The translations under genes were made by a program, and so were the position numbers. This document shows, in pieces, positions 12,299-23,676 of a DNA stretch of 64,000 nt. The first letter of the stretch is position 1. Each line of letters opens with the position of its first letter. Origin of the DNA: Fragilaria crotonensis (lineage: Eukaryota > Bacillariophyta > Fragilariophyceae > Fragilariales > Fragilariaceae). The notes beneath the pieces were generated by a model, which saw only the letters and a list, made by a program, of their open reading frames with translations, did not search any database and was not told where the DNA came from. Location of the stretch: positions 41,665-105,664 of the forward strand of contig JAKSYS010000148.1 in NCBI GenBank assembly GCA_022925895.1, in the 5' to 3' direction.

Positions 12299-14372
12299 TT
12301 AGTCACGATAACGACCATACTTTAAGTAATGAGTCTCACAGGTTGCTTTTACCGACAAGCTATTCACTACTATACATGACTTATTTCGTGTTTTCTGTTT
12401 GAATGTAGGTGCTCGAGTTGTGGGTCTCTTCGTTGGTGCTCGAGTGGTGGGTCCCTTTGTTCGAGCCCGAGTTGGTTTCGACGAAGGTTTGATTGCTGAT
12501 ACCGATATTGGAGACAAGATTGGCATTAATGCGGGACGTTGAGTCGGTGCTGCTGTTGGTGTGACTAGATCAATGGAAACACTGGCTCTGGATGGGATTG
12601 TGCTGGTCGCAATCGAGTTCACAGTGATTCGTAAAGTGCTCGAGGTACCGCTGAACTTTGGAATCGTATAGGTTCCCCTTGGCACTCAGCTTCAATGTGA
12701 ATTCGCATAATCTGTTCCATTCGGGCGAGTGGCAACAAGGACTTGGTTGATACCTTCCTGAGTTCCAGAGTTTATCCCAATTGCTCGATTGAAGCTGACA
12801 TAGACATCGTTAGCACCCTGAATCCGGATGATCATCTTGTCAGTTAGCGCTGAGTTGGCCTTTTGCACGAAGCCAACCAAATTGCCAGTCCAGCTGATCC
12901 CGGTGGCAATCGAAAGGTCAACATGATGGTCACTGAACCAACCGAGTTGCCATGTTTTAGGGCCATTGAAGCACATGACCGGACCGTCGTTCGTCTCCGA
13001 AAGAGTATACTTGTACCTGGAAAATGTACAAACATTGGTGAGATCAACATCGACCAAGACACGCTAGGCAGGTGGATAACATCTTATCCCACAAACTGAT
13101 CTGATACGTACCATCAACCCAGATTTTATCATCATACTCACTCGATCCCTCGGAGGAGTGTGCCAAACCGAAATTGTGACCTGATATTGAAAATTGAGGT
13201 AAGTCACGATGAAGGTCAGCGGGTTCGATTGCAATACCGCATTTAATGCAATACTCACCTAACTCATGCATCGTTGCTGATGGGTAACCACACCAGGAGT
13301 CGTTGAAGACAGACAGCCAATGGTTGATGTAGGCATAAGCAAGCCAACCACCGCTCGTTCCCGGAGGCATACATCTCATGACATGGTCAGCAATACTGGT
13401 GAGATCACCAAGCTCCGCCGTGGCTTTGTCGACTGCTGCCCAGGCAATGGGATTATCCGCTGCACCTGTCACGGTCGTGCTCGGAAGACTGACGGTATAC
13501 ACTCCATCAGTACCAACAAGGGCGTTAGATGTGGTCGGCTCAAAATGCGGCTGACCGTAAGAACACTGGTTGAATTGTGATTTGAGGTTGAGTGCATCTC
13601 CAGCGGCTCCAAAGACGTCGTCTGCAAGCTGCGATTCGCTTGCTGTGGTTGCCGCATCAGCTGCTTTGATTTGAATGACTAGGTCCTTTCTCACCACAAC
13701 AGAAGCGAGGTTTCGATTCCAAATCATGTCAGTGGGATCCAAGCTGCCCGATCCTCTGGTAGTGGTACTGCCTCTTTTGTCTTTGTTGCGACGTCCAAGC
13801 TGCACGGTATAAAAAAAGCACAAGAGTCAGTCCTTGGTGTTGCTGCTGTGTGTTTCAGCGATCTGGATGTGCAAATGTCAGAGCATCCGTCCTAATTCCC
13901 TGTTCTGGAGATCAACTTACTTTGATAGTTTCGCCAGTTGGAATGATGAGCTCGTCCGTGCTATCGTCAATCACTGAGTTCGAAGCAAAGAGAGTTGTCA
14001 CGCCACTCTTGACAGCGTTCTTTCTAGCCCATTTGGTTGTCATGCCTTTCACTTTAACGACCTTGTGTTTTGTGACATTCATGATATCGGTGGCTTGAAG
14101 TTCACATTCTAGAGGCTGGTCCTCGACATGATGGTCAATGTATTGTTTATCAGAGATGATAACTATGCATGGATGTTTGCTTGCACGACGGTGCTTCTTT
14201 GTCTGAGTTCGACGAAGCTGGTGGGTACTCGTCTGGTGATACATAGCGTTAGTGTACGGATGAAGCATAGAGTGAAGCATTTTCCTAGACGTTTGCTTAC
14301 CCCATCATGCTGAGCGTCGACATCGCCAAGTACCAGGAGAAAGGTGGAGACGACAAAGCAGAATGTCTTCAT
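12299..14372 (-). pseudogene. Gametolysin-type (M11) metalloprotease, paralogue C, divergent and frame-broken
   Basis: Same gene plan: exon 1 from 14372 (signal peptide MKTFCFVVSTFLLVL), exon 2 14232-13921 (312 bp, the only intact propeptide exon of the four copies), exon 3 13799-13259, exon 4 13180-13112, exon 5 from 13016. The zinc site is HELGHNFGLAH, the canonical metzincin HExxHxxGxxH, unlike A, B and D, which have Asn for Gly. In the Met-turn segment the Met is missing: DKIWVDG replaces DQSG(L/M)M. The exon 4 to 5 join is out of frame with the sites I can see, and the C-terminal domain changes frame twice at 12680-12715. The Pro-Thr tail is very short (KPTRARTKGPTTRAPTKRP) and the last residues are unlike A and B. 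It is probably a decaying copy. Confidence 0.65.
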
Positions 14373-14379
14373 CGTTTGA

Positions 14380-16110
14380 CAGGAATTCGAATGCTTGTGT
14401 GATTAATGGTGTTATAGAATGTGAGAAATTCAAAATGTGCGTATGGGTCATCGATCTTCAATCATCTGATAAAAAGTTAATGACTGGCTTCTTGTCAGCA
14501 ATGACTATGCCTGTCAATAGTTACTCCGAGCACACGATTAGACTCTTTTTGACAAACCCCATACATTGGCGTGTATGCAGTGACGTGTCGGATTTAATTC
14601 AATCACATTTTAGCATTTTATCTCTTGTCAGCGTTGTCTCTGCTATGACCTGACATTCTTCTTCATATATGTGATAAGCTAATTCCTTCGGATATATGTT
14701 CTTTCCTGGATGGTACTGTGGTCGTGCCTAAAATTCTTAAAACTTATGTTACAACTCTGTAGGGGGATACTAATATTGCTGTAGGAAACCCTCCGTGCTC
14801 TCACCACGTGAAGTTAGTCCTCTAAGGCTCTGAGCTCCAAGTACAAATATTACAGTGCACAGTACAGTAGCATGTAGCATGAGACAATCACAAACGACTT
14901 CATTCTGTGTATTCCAAGGTTTGGATTCATAGTACCATTTGTTGATCCCTTTTCAATCCGTCTGATGATGTCGCTCACACTAGTTTGCCCACCAGCATAC
15001 ACTGGCTGCATAGATTCTATCTATGCCCAAATCAGCTGTGTGGCCTTGTCGGACAGGCTACTACCGGTAGCTACTTTTCAAGTCCCACACATTTTCCTTG
15101 CAATCATTCGTTCGTTTGTTTGTTCGTTCGTCGTTCACTTCTTGTCATCATTTGCTCATTTGTTTGTTCGTTCGTTCTTGCTATAGCCCTTTGTTTGTTC
15201 GAGCGTTGCTTGCTATCGTCGTTTGTTTGTCAGTTTGTTTGGGCAGGTTGCTTGTCGTTTGTTCGTTCATCCGCTTGTAGCTATCGCCGTCCGTCCGTTT
15301 GTCACTATCGTCGTTCTTTCGCTCATTCGTTAAATGCTACCGTTGCTTTTTTTTCATTTCGTTTGGGGCTTGTTATCATCGTTTGCTTACTTGTGCAGCA
15401 TCAGTTTGTAGCTATCGCCGTTCGTTTGTTCCTTCATTCGTTTGTTCGTCCGTTCGTCGCTATCGTCGTTCTGTTGCTCGATCCTTCGCTCGTTGTTGCA
15501 ATCGCCGTTCGTATGTTTGCTCCTTCATTCATGCGTTGCTTGCAATTGTTGTTTGTTCGTTCGCTCGTTCGCTCGTTCGCTCGTTTGTCTTAATGCCGCT
15601 ACACGTGAATTAGATTTCAAGTTTTTTTGTTCGAGAAGTTCTCCGTAATAAAGCCTTACTTTCACATCAATTTTGATTGTAAACACTCTCAGATGTGATC
15701 ACAGCACTCAAATGAGAATTGTGTGTTCATATAAACTTCCGGTTCATTTTCCCATTAGAGTCCATCTACCGGTAGAACCACTCCCTGCTCCATCATGAGC
15801 CATACATCAACTTGTGTTTTGGCCCTTCCACAACCAGCATAACTTGTGCAAGGCAAGGAACCAAAGGATTGCGCATGCATTGGTTGGTGGTCAAAAGTGC
15901 TCTGCTAGGAGCACCCATCTCGCACATAGAATCTTTCACAGCTGCTTCTGACAACAAATGTGATGCACCAGGTCAAGACTTTTGTCAGTTCCACCATTGC
16001 ATAGAATTAGAGCAAGACTAGTACGTTCCTGCTTTTTCCCTTTTGGCAAGAAAGGAGAGATTGGCAGGTGGTGTTTGGTACTGCAGTTAACACACTAGTG
16101 GGAGGTGCTA
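14380..16110. other. Intergenic with TTCG/TTTG low-complexity tract
   Basis: No gene is recognised. From about 15100 to 15600 the plus strand is an imperfect run of TTCG, TTTG and TCGTTCGTTTG words. It keeps long frames open with a Ser/Leu/Val/Arg-rich translation, an artefact of the repeat. The remainder is AT-richer unique DNA. Confidence 0.7.
15100..15600. repeat. Imperfect (TTCG/TTTG)n simple repeat
   Basis: Dozens of TCGTTCG, TTTGTTCG and CGTTTGTT words follow one another with CTATCG interruptions recurring roughly every 40-60 bp (CTATCGTCGTT or CTATCGCCGTT). This suggests a higher-order unit on top of the tetranucleotide. Confidence 0.75.
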
Positions 16111-16113
16111 CTG

Positions 16114-16124
16114 GTACCTGGTAC
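16114..16124. promoter_or_regulatory. GTACCWGGTAC palindrome, copy 2
   Basis: GTACCTGGTAC, about 150 bp upstream of the fucosyltransferase-like start codon, within a GGTACTG-rich stretch (16075-16235). Confidence 0.45.
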
Positions 16125-16270
16125 TGGTGGAGCAGGACTATAACAGTAGCTATAGCAGCTACGGTCGTGCATAGAGTACGGTACTGTGATTGGCACAGTA
16201 GCACCGTAGCTCTCGAAGTGCCAGTACATGTAGACCTATCCCATAACACCCCCCCCACCAGCATGTGGAG

Positions 16271-18475
16271 ATGACCAAAATTCGAACCATGGACCATGGC
16301 ACGCGCTCTTCACGACGATATCGAGATCGATCTCATGCCTCCTTGGCGTCAACAAAGAAGTCAAGTCGGGCGCGTTCAAAGAAGAATTCATTACGCGATC
16401 TTGAGCCAATATCATTGGATACTGACTATACTTCAGAGCTTTGTTATTCGGCTCAACATGATGGACTCGCGACAACAGCAGTGGGAGCAGCAACTGGAAC
16501 AAACAGGATGTTGTTGTCATCATCATCGCGAAGACGAAGATGGAAATCAAAACGTTGCTCTTCGGCTCAATTGTTCGTTTTTCTCGTACTACTATGTTGT
16601 TTTGTGTTTTGGAAACAGAGTCATCATGTAATATCAGTACTCATGAACCAAAACTATCAGAACATGGCACAACAACAACACGAGCAAAGTCAAATACAAA
16701 TGCTAGCAAACTTTGTGATGAGCGCCACCAGTAAAGATTACAATTCCAGAACAGCCTCGTCAAACTTGTTCAATGTAACAACAGGATTATCCTTGAATCT
16801 ACAACAACAAAACGGTGGGGCTGATGCTGCGACTATCAACGACACCCCGAAAGAAATGTTTATGAAACCCAACAATCCAAGCCAACAGCTCGAAAAGCTG
16901 CTTCAAGGAGAATATTTGTACAAGGAGAATTCCAAACAAGAAACCAACAAATTATCCGAAAACCCAAGGTCACTTTTTGGGACAGCGAAAAAGGACGCGA
17001 TTCCATTGTCTCCAAACATGCAACAGTGTGCTTCCATATTGACGAAGCCAAATTCAGTCCAAGAACTTATTTACTGGAAACATCCTCCTACTCAAGAACA
17101 ACAACCAAAATTATTCTCCCAAAATGGCATGACCAATGTCGATAACATCAACAATAGTCGCAACAGTCGCTATTTCTTGACATTTGAACCCGACACGGGT
17201 GGCTTTGCCTCTCAACGCATGGTATTGGAACACATGATTGTCATGGCATACGCACTCGAAAGGACGTTGGTATTACCCTCCCGTCAGGGAATGAGAGATG
17301 GGACGCTCCTCAGTTATCAAGATTTCTTTGAGGGACTCGAACCAGAACAACCAGGTGGACCGAGTAGTACTACTTTGCAGAAACTGTACAAGGGATTGAG
17401 AATCATCACCATGCAAGAGTTTTTACAGTTCGTGGCACTGCCGGGACATTTGAAACAAGTTCCTCCCTGGAAACGCACCAATTGGGATTCCGCAGTTGAC
17501 ATTGGTGTGCTGTATAAATATTTGCGAACCGTCGGGACGGTTCCGTATGATTGGGATCCACAAACTTGTATTCTGAGCCACAAACCAAATCAATTGAAGA
17601 AAAATTTGGATCGCATTTTAAAACGAAAGGATGGTCGACCTCCTCCGGTGCCGCTGGACTTTCAGGGCAAACCGACGAGTGTCAAGGCACCCGAAATTGA
17701 GCGATTGCGCGAATTTCTGGCCGAACGACGACAGGTTTGCCAACTCCACGCGGATGCTCGTGTATTGCACATTCCAACAACATCTGAGGGTCGGTCTCTC
17801 CTGTACGCACCCTTTTATTCCTTCTTCTTCTTTCACGATTATCATCAAGAATTGTTTGTGAAGCGCATGATTCGAGATCACATTCGCTACAACGACGTGA
17901 TTGTTTGTGCGGCGGCTCGTATTCTGGACTGGCTGCGAGCTCATTGTGATGGAGGTGTCTACGATGCAATCCATATTCGTGGACCATCCTATGAGGATGT
18001 ACATTCGGATGTAAATACCAATCCTGCATGGATCATTCGTGATATTGCCAAGTACATCCCAAAAGGCGCCACATTGTACGTTTCCACGGACCATGCAGAC
18101 CCGTCGTGGTTTGATCCACTCCGTCAAGACTACCGTCTCTACTTTGCTTCTGACTTTAAGGATGTGTTTGGTTCTCTCATGCCTTGGTACATGGAAATGG
18201 TGGAACAATTGATTTGTGCTCGATCACGAACATTTGTGGGGACCTACTATTCCACGTATTCTGCCTATACCAATCGTCTCCGAGGTTACTACCAAGAACG
18301 CGATCGTGACTCCCAAGCTGGGGATGAGGTCGGTGCTATTGCGTCATACTATGCATCACCTGTTGCAATCAAAAAGGATATGAAGGTGTATCGTGCCCTG
18401 CGAACGCCCTTGTGGATGCGAGAGTTTCCAACTGCATGGTTGGACATTGATCAGGATGTAGCTGCGACCAAATAA
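16271..18475 (+). CDS. O-fucosyltransferase-like type II membrane protein (734 aa)
   Basis: Likely Golgi GDP-fucose-dependent glycosyltransferase of the O-FucT (PF10250-like) group. The start is the ATG at 16271; the frame opens two codons earlier with GTG. Residues 1-98 form a basic cytosolic tail, about 100-116 one membrane segment (LFVFLVLLCCFVFW), then a Gln/Asn-rich stem to about residue 290. The catalytic part opens with DTGGFASQRMVLEH (compare the GGLNNQR region of O-FucTs), then ERTLVLPSRQGMRDG. It continues with YDAIHIRGPSYEDVH, the likely GDP-fucose Arg region, STDHADPSWFDPL, and ends with VGTYYSTYSAYTNRLRGYY, close to the family's terminal STFS-x-RLRG motif. No introns or frame breaks. 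Acceptor substrate unknown; a related role in another fucosyl transfer remains possible. It may draw on GDP-fucose made by the enzyme at 40986. Confidence 0.75.
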   Translation: MTKIRTMDHGTRSSRRYRDRSHASLASTKKSSRARSKKNSLRDLEPISLDTDYTSELCYSAQHDGLATTAVGAATGTNRMLLSSSSRRRRWKSKRCSSAQLFVFLVLLCCFVFWKQSHHVISVLMNQNYQNMAQQQHEQSQIQMLANFVMSATSKDYNSRTASSNLFNVTTGLSLNLQQQNGGADAATINDTPKEMFMKPNNPSQQLEKLLQGEYLYKENSKQETNKLSENPRSLFGTAKKDAIPLSPNMQQCASILTKPNSVQELIYWKHPPTQEQQPKLFSQNGMTNVDNINNSRNSRYFLTFEPDTGGFASQRMVLEHMIVMAYALERTLVLPSRQGMRDGTLLSYQDFFEGLEPEQPGGPSSTTLQKLYKGLRIITMQEFLQFVALPGHLKQVPPWKRTNWDSAVDIGVLYKYLRTVGTVPYDWDPQTCILSHKPNQLKKNLDRILKRKDGRPPPVPLDFQGKPTSVKAPEIERLREFLAERRQVCQLHADARVLHIPTTSEGRSLLYAPFYSFFFFHDYHQELFVKRMIRDHIRYNDVIVCAAARILDWLRAHCDGGVYDAIHIRGPSYEDVHSDVNTNPAWIIRDIAKYIPKGATLYVSTDHADPSWFDPLRQDYRLYFASDFKDVFGSLMPWYMEMVEQLICARSRTFVGTYYSTYSAYTNRLRGYYQERDRDSQAGDEVGAIASYYASPVAIKKDMKVYRALRTPLWMREFPTAWLDIDQDVAATK

Positions 18476-18720
18476 CTCCAGCACTGGAGGTATGCGTCCG
18501 CTTTGCTGTAGACTATCTATTGGCAGGGTGGCCATTAATTGGCAAACGAATCCAGTTCTCAGCTCCTTTCCTTCATGTTTATCATCAAACTGTAGTTAAC
18601 TGTATTGCCTATTCTAACGATCATGTACCCTAGTTTTCATCCGGAATGCATCCTGGCTGTCACTTCGAATTTCCTACAGCATCACAGAGGTACACACATA
18701 TCATGTTCCAACCTATTCCT

Positions 18721-19865
18721 CTACTCATCAGCGGTTTCTTCCTCTTCGACAGCCGGCGCTTCTTCCACAGTCTCATTCTCCACAACGGGTCCCAAACTCA
18801 CCACGGCTTGTGCCAATCTCAAAACGTTCCCGGCCAACTCCATTCCCATACTGACAGGTCGAATGATTCTGCCCTTGGGAATGTCAGCACTGTATTCTTC
18901 TTCAATCGTGGCCACCTTTTGTGGATTGACGGGTTCTCCGACGGCAACACCATATTCTTCTACACCCATTTCCTTGAATGCTGATGACATGGTACCGTAC
19001 AGTCCAGAATACTTCTTTCCAAACTCGACATCACCAATATCGTCTTGAATGTGACGAAGTTCATCCATGACGGGAAGGAAATTTTGAATAATGGCAGCCT
19101 TGGAGGCATCCTTGTTGCTCGATTGCATGGACTGTGTATGTGTTTGTGATGTGATGTGATATGTACATAGTATGTAGTATGATTATACAATGTCATCGTG
19201 AGAGTAAAATAGAGTCAATCCAATTTGTAGAAAGAGGGGGGAGGGACAGCAGTTAGAAACACGATGCCTGTGGACCCAACCATGGCAACAATTACAAAAC
19301 ATTTTGCAAACAAAACCCCAAACATGTTTTCTCCGTATGTATTACGTACCAATCGAATACGCCTCATATCTTCCATTTGTGCCACGCGTCGAGCATATCC
19401 CACCTTGGTATACTTTTCAACATCTTCTTCAATGCGAGACAGAGTAGCTTTCTTGGCCTTGAGTTCCGATTCGGCATTGTGAATTGCTTCCTTGAGGGAT
19501 GTCATTAATTGATCTTCTTCACTAGGTTGGTTCTCCTCAACATCATCAGCAGCGTCATCAGCTTCTTGCACAATATCATCGACATCAACAGCAGTTTCGT
19601 CATCACCATCATCATCGGCAGGAGCAGTATCACCGTTCTGAACATCCTTGGCAAATCCCTTGCTCTTCTTACTTCCAAACAACATGCCGAGTGGAGGAGC
19701 AGTTTTGAAATGATTGGTGGGTACAAGAACTTGTCGCGATGAGTGATGACTGGACTTGGCAATGGTAAACGCAGAGACCGAAGTGATACTGCTGCTACTA
19801 ATAGCCAGCAACATCACCGTGGAAAGGATAACTAGCTTCGTCGTCGTCGTTGATGGAATCATCAT
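18721..19865 (-). CDS. grpE: Plastid GrpE-type nucleotide exchange factor (308 aa)
   Basis: Co-chaperone that releases ADP from Hsp70 (DnaK). Two exons, 19865-19350 and 19131-18721, join in frame through a GTACGT...ACACAG intron of 218 bp. The N-terminus has a hydrophobic signal segment and then SITSVSAFTIAK, an ASAF-like junction of diatom bipartite plastid presequences, so the stroma is the likely site. An acidic linker (about residues 75-120) precedes a coiled coil (LKEAIHNAESELKAKKATL). The GrpE core spans the splice: ARRVAQMEDMRRIRL then AAIIQNFLPVMDELRHIQDD, FKEMGVEEYGVAVGEPVNP and a beta-domain with GRIIRPVSMGMELAGNVLRLAQAVVS. Retained intron sequence downstream of exon 1 could code a hydrophobic stretch, but splicing restores the family pattern. 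It converges on the gene at 16271 with a 245 bp gap. Confidence 0.85.
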
Positions 19866-20565
19866 CCTACTATATGGATTGATTGAGTGATTGTCTGGTT
19901 TGCAATAGATTGATATACCTTGGAGTCGTGGTACTACGTACTGGAGTATGTAGTATGACTTGATGGAGTTGTGATGAGATTTAAGTGTGTGATGATGATG
20001 TGTTGGATTTCTCTCGAGAAATCTTCAAAAAATACACATTTTCATGTCAACAAGCGTTCAAGTTTCAAGGATCAGCTGCAGACCACTAATAAAATCATGG
20101 ACCACGCTATCGCATCGGACAGAAAGACGGGTGCAGCTTGGTCTGCTACTAGTAGGAGCACGAGTGCGTCACAGATCATACGAGTAAGCGAAGCGTAGCT
20201 ACCTTCACTTACAGTACCACAAGTAGGGAGAGAAATGGCGTTGCGAGACACTTCCCCGTGGCACATCATGGGATGTTTAGTTCCAAAGGGATAAAGGGTT
20301 CGAGCTATTCCAATGTTCGGAAATAGACCTCATATCCCAATCCTTTGATAACCAACCATTTCGTCATCGGGTTTATCGCCCTCTACAGTGGAACACGTAC
20401 CAGGTACTGTTAACAAACTGCAAAACAGCGGCCCAAGGAATGACAGAACCACGTCTTCCCTTCCGCTTCGGCATTATTACGAACACCATTTCCCATTATC
20501 ATCGGCAGAACTTGAACAAGTCCCAACAACAAACAGCAACATACAACATAACACACAACAAAATC
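19866..20565. other. Divergent promoter region between GrpE and G-patch genes
   Basis: 700 bp without a credible gene. It contains GTAC-rich words (19930-19955) and the GTACCAGGTAC palindrome at 20397. Confidence 0.5.
20397..20407. promoter_or_regulatory. GTACCWGGTAC palindrome, copy 3
   Basis: GTACCAGGTAC, about 160 bp upstream of the G-patch gene ATG at 20566. Confidence 0.45.
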
Positions 20566-21327
20566 ATGACAATCGTTGCTTCCGAAGATTCTCGCAATCT
20601 CCATTGGAGTAAGAATAGTATTGGTTCGAAGTTATTATTGAAAATGGGTTGGACCGAGGGGACGGGATTGGGACGAGACCGTCAGGGTACCGCAGTGGCA
20701 CTCCGTGCTGTGCGGAAACACGACAGTGATGCCGGCATTGGTGCGACGCACGATGGTGCCGATGTGACTGGGAATCACAAATGGAATCAAACGACAGATA
20801 CCTTTGCGAATGTGTTGAAAACGTTGAAATCCCAACACTCGTCCATGAGTGTGAATGATAATGACAATAGTGACGATGGAGGAAATGATGATGGTAGTAC
20901 CAAACAGAAGAAATTGAAAAAGAAGAAGAAGAAAAAGTTGGTTCTAGCCCAGAATAAAGTCAATGCTGGTCATTCGAGAAAAATGAGAGAGGCCAAGGAC
21001 TTGCGAAACAAATCGGATGCGGATATGGCTGCAATTTTTGGGGGAGTACCCAACAACCGAACGACCAAGACCAAGAAACGTTCCCGATCGGAACCGATTG
21101 TGGATTCGTCTCCCATGATTAGTGTTGCGGAAATCGGTTCAAAATTAGAAGAGGAATCCAAGACGGAAGAGGTTGAGACCTCGGGTCAGAAATTGAAAAA
21201 GGACAAGAAACGTTCAAAACGAAAGGAGTCGAAGAGTAAGTCATCCAGCAACGATGTTGAAGTAGACAATGATGAGAAGAAACCGAAGAAGAAAAAGCGA
21301 CGCAAGGAGACCAAGGAAGAAGTGTAA
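20566..21327 (+). CDS. PINX1/Pxr1-like G-patch protein (253 aa)
   Basis: Nucleolar G-patch protein; in the PINX1/Pxr1 family these stimulate a DEAH helicase in pre-rRNA processing and, in animals and yeast, bind telomerase. The start was chosen at 20566 (MTIVASEDSRN) because the family core begins just after it; an in-frame ATG at 20440 would add 42 residues of no family character. Seen: HWSKNSIGSKLLLKMGW followed by TEGTGLGRDRQG, the G-patch with its glycines, then GIGATHDG and a W..TTDTFANVLKTL segment, the typical order of PINX1. The C-terminal half is a Lys-rich nucleolar-type region (KKLKKKKKKKL, KKDKKRSKRKE, KKPKKKKRRKE). No introns. Confidence 0.85.
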   Translation: MTIVASEDSRNLHWSKNSIGSKLLLKMGWTEGTGLGRDRQGTAVALRAVRKHDSDAGIGATHDGADVTGNHKWNQTTDTFANVLKTLKSQHSSMSVNDNDNSDDGGNDDGSTKQKKLKKKKKKKLVLAQNKVNAGHSRKMREAKDLRNKSDADMAAIFGGVPNNRTTKTKKRSRSEPIVDSSPMISVAEIGSKLEEESKTEEVETSGQKLKKDKKRSKRKESKSKSSSNDVEVDNDEKKPKKKKRRKETKEEV

Positions 21328-21442
21328 TTCTGTTTTCAACCGAGTGTTGTCCGAGTGTTCACTTTTTGCATAGATGCCCGAATACAGTAACAAGTAGTTT
21401 CGCAGCACAGTAAGATAACCTCAAAAATTGGTCACAGTGAGA

Positions 21443-21467
21443 TCCGATTAGGTGAAACCTAATCGGA
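21443..21467. repeat. Perfect hairpin, 11-bp arms and 3-bp loop
   Basis: TCCGATTAGGT, GAA, ACCTAATCGGA. It lies in the 222 bp between the G-patch gene stop (21327) and the methyltransferase ATG (21550), about 83 bp before the latter. It could be a 5'-UTR or 3'-UTR RNA stem, or a dimeric binding site. No U-run follows, so it is not a bacterial-style terminator. Confidence 0.6.
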
Positions 21468-21549
21468 CCCGTGCAACGATAGTTTGATCTTTCATTCGTA
21501 GCCACCGAACATCAGCGGCACATCACACAAAATACACAACGAAAACGTC

Positions 21550-22467
21550 ATGACGACGGAACAGGTTACAGATAATGCGACAGCATTACCGGCGCCTTCA
21601 ATGCAACAGCATCCACAAATACCAATGAATCAAAAAGACGATGATGACAAAGAGGTCGACAAGAAGGAAAGCGAGGATGGCGTCGTCGATGACTACGAGT
21701 ACGATGATCCCAATGATCCATATCTTCAAATGATTAATTTCAAATCGATACGAACAAGTGATGGCTTGGAGGTTGCCATTCAAGTTCAATGGTTGAACGA
21801 TGAAACGACAAGATTAGAATTATCCACTCTTTTAGAAGAGGGTGACATGGCACCTCTCTTTTCGGGTGCTCAATGGGCCGGAACACGGGTTTGGCATGCT
21901 GCCATTGCCATGGTCCACTATTTAACACAGAATTATTCCCACGAGTTACCAACCGCAACACTATTGGAACTTGGTTGTGGTTTGGGTGTTCCGGGGATGC
22001 TGTGTCATTCTCTGTACGGATGTGATACCTACCTGTCGGATCAAGAGTCGATTGTTTCACAACTGATACACAATGTACAGCACAATTTTGGTTCTTCCAA
22101 CGATGATAACGACAAGAACAAGAATGCTACTTCTACTATCCGTGCTCTCCCATTGACATGGTCACGGAACGACAATCTCCTACACGAGATTGATTTTTCC
22201 ATTGTCATTAATTGCGATTGTATTTATGAACCACTCTATGGTGATAGTTGGAAATTGTTGGCACAAGTATTGGAAACCATTCTGCAACGCAATCCGAATG
22301 CCTTGGTCTTGACCTCGGTCGAGCGGCGTAACACGGATGGAGTGGACACGTTTTTACAGTGTATGGAGGAATCACCATGGGTGTCGAATTGTACCAAAGT
22401 ATGGAGTGATGTTGATTTCAATATTGAAATCTACCAAACACATGGTGTCGTCGTGGTGGTATCGTGA
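21550..22467 (+). CDS. METTL21/METTL23-type protein methyltransferase (305 aa)
   Basis: SAM-dependent class I methyltransferase of the Methyltransf_16 group, whose members mostly methylate lysines or arginines of chaperones, elongation factors and histones. Residues 1-55 are acidic and low in complexity. The core has GAQWAGTRVWHAAIAMVHYL (family G-x-x-WxAA segment), motif I LLELGCGLGVPG, an acidic motif II in YLSDQES, post-I INCDCIYEPLYGDS (family D-x-IY) and SVERRNTDG near the end. A short insertion of Asn/Asp (SSNDDNDKNKN) separates the strands before LPLTW. No introns, no frame breaks. The substrate cannot be told from sequence. Confidence 0.8.
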   Translation: MTTEQVTDNATALPAPSMQQHPQIPMNQKDDDDKEVDKKESEDGVVDDYEYDDPNDPYLQMINFKSIRTSDGLEVAIQVQWLNDETTRLELSTLLEEGDMAPLFSGAQWAGTRVWHAAIAMVHYLTQNYSHELPTATLLELGCGLGVPGMLCHSLYGCDTYLSDQESIVSQLIHNVQHNFGSSNDDNDKNKNATSTIRALPLTWSRNDNLLHEIDFSIVINCDCIYEPLYGDSWKLLAQVLETILQRNPNALVLTSVERRNTDGVDTFLQCMEESPWVSNCTKVWSDVDFNIEIYQTHGVVVVVS

Positions 22468-23649
22468 GCTTGTGATACGTCACTTCTGTATGAATACAAG
22501 ACATCAAGTCACGATACTATGAGTCGGCACTTTTTTCGCATGTTACTAGTATCCGACCAGGACTATACCGATAGGGCCCGACATTTTGGGCGTCAAAAAT
22601 CTTCCAAATCGGCCGCTGCAGATTAGGAATGTGAACCAATGTTTTTAGTAACCTCGTTCTGATATGATAGCTAATAATGGCATGGAGGAGCGAGCCGCCC
22701 CTTGACATGAGGAGATGATTCCAGATGTCTTGAAAAGAAGAGAATCATAACGAGATACCACGGACATGTACTGTAGTACCGTCGTACCGTTATTAAAGAG
22801 GAAATGATTCATAGGGATGCAGAGTTGCATCTCTATTTTGGTTTTGGGGCATGTGCATTAATCATTAATGCAGTGGTAAACTGTAAGGATTTTGACACTG
22901 TGTTTCCTGGTGCAAATGAACACCTCAAGTCACCTCAAGTCAACAAAAATTCTGACAGAATCATGATCGGTTGTGTTGGATATTCTGAGTTGACACGTGA
23001 TTCCAATGGTCACAAAACTTGAGAAGGAGCCTTTAGTCGGTACTAGATTTACGACAAGGCGTTTGCTCCTTATGGGTCAATCACCCAGCAACAACATCAT
23101 CAGTAGGCACATCCTCATAGTTAGTACTTCACTGGCATGTCCGCTGTTGAGACATCAGAGGAGGCACCAACGGATCCCATGTCCATGTTTGCAGGCATTG
23201 TCTCGGCTGTGGGATACGGCCACAAAGGCCCAACACTTCGAGATCATCTGAATCCGCAGAAACGGACATGATGAACACCTTTTCTTCCCAATCACGGTCA
23301 CCATTGATGCAGCCATCGGTGCCTGACATGAGTAGGAGCACCTTGAGGAAGTTGCAATCAAGCGATTATGATGTTCTTGTTTTTGTTCGCACTTTGCAGT
23401 TCACCAATTTCTTGCTTGTACAGGGGTGTACGACACTTCTTGCAGTACGTAAAACCTACAGAGTATGCAGCACTTGACTTCTAGTAAAAGGATTGGGTGC
23501 ACAACTGGGCTCTGCATGCCTTCTAGGGCCAACAAGCGATCTTCAATTGTTGCGATTGACAAGGATCGCTGAATTTTTTTGTCGCACAAATATTGAGGCT
23601 GGCTTTTTCATAGGACAAACATTTTGGGGTTTCCCAAAACTCGGAAGGA

Positions 23650-23676
23650 TTTTTGTCGCACGCCATGCGACAAAAA
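23650..23676. repeat. Perfect hairpin, 11-bp arms and 5-bp loop
   Basis: TTTTTGTCGCA, CGCCA, TGCGACAAAAA. A second TTTTTGTCGCA copy stands at about 23577, 70 bp upstream. It may be a scar or end of a small inverted-repeat element. No target duplication was identified. Confidence 0.5.

Noticed and set aside
14985-15593. Long open frames of 100-200 codons in the TTCG/TTTG tract
   Set aside because: The frames are open because the simple repeat lacks stops; several frames are open at once and the translations are only Ser/Leu/Val/Arg/Phe-rich.
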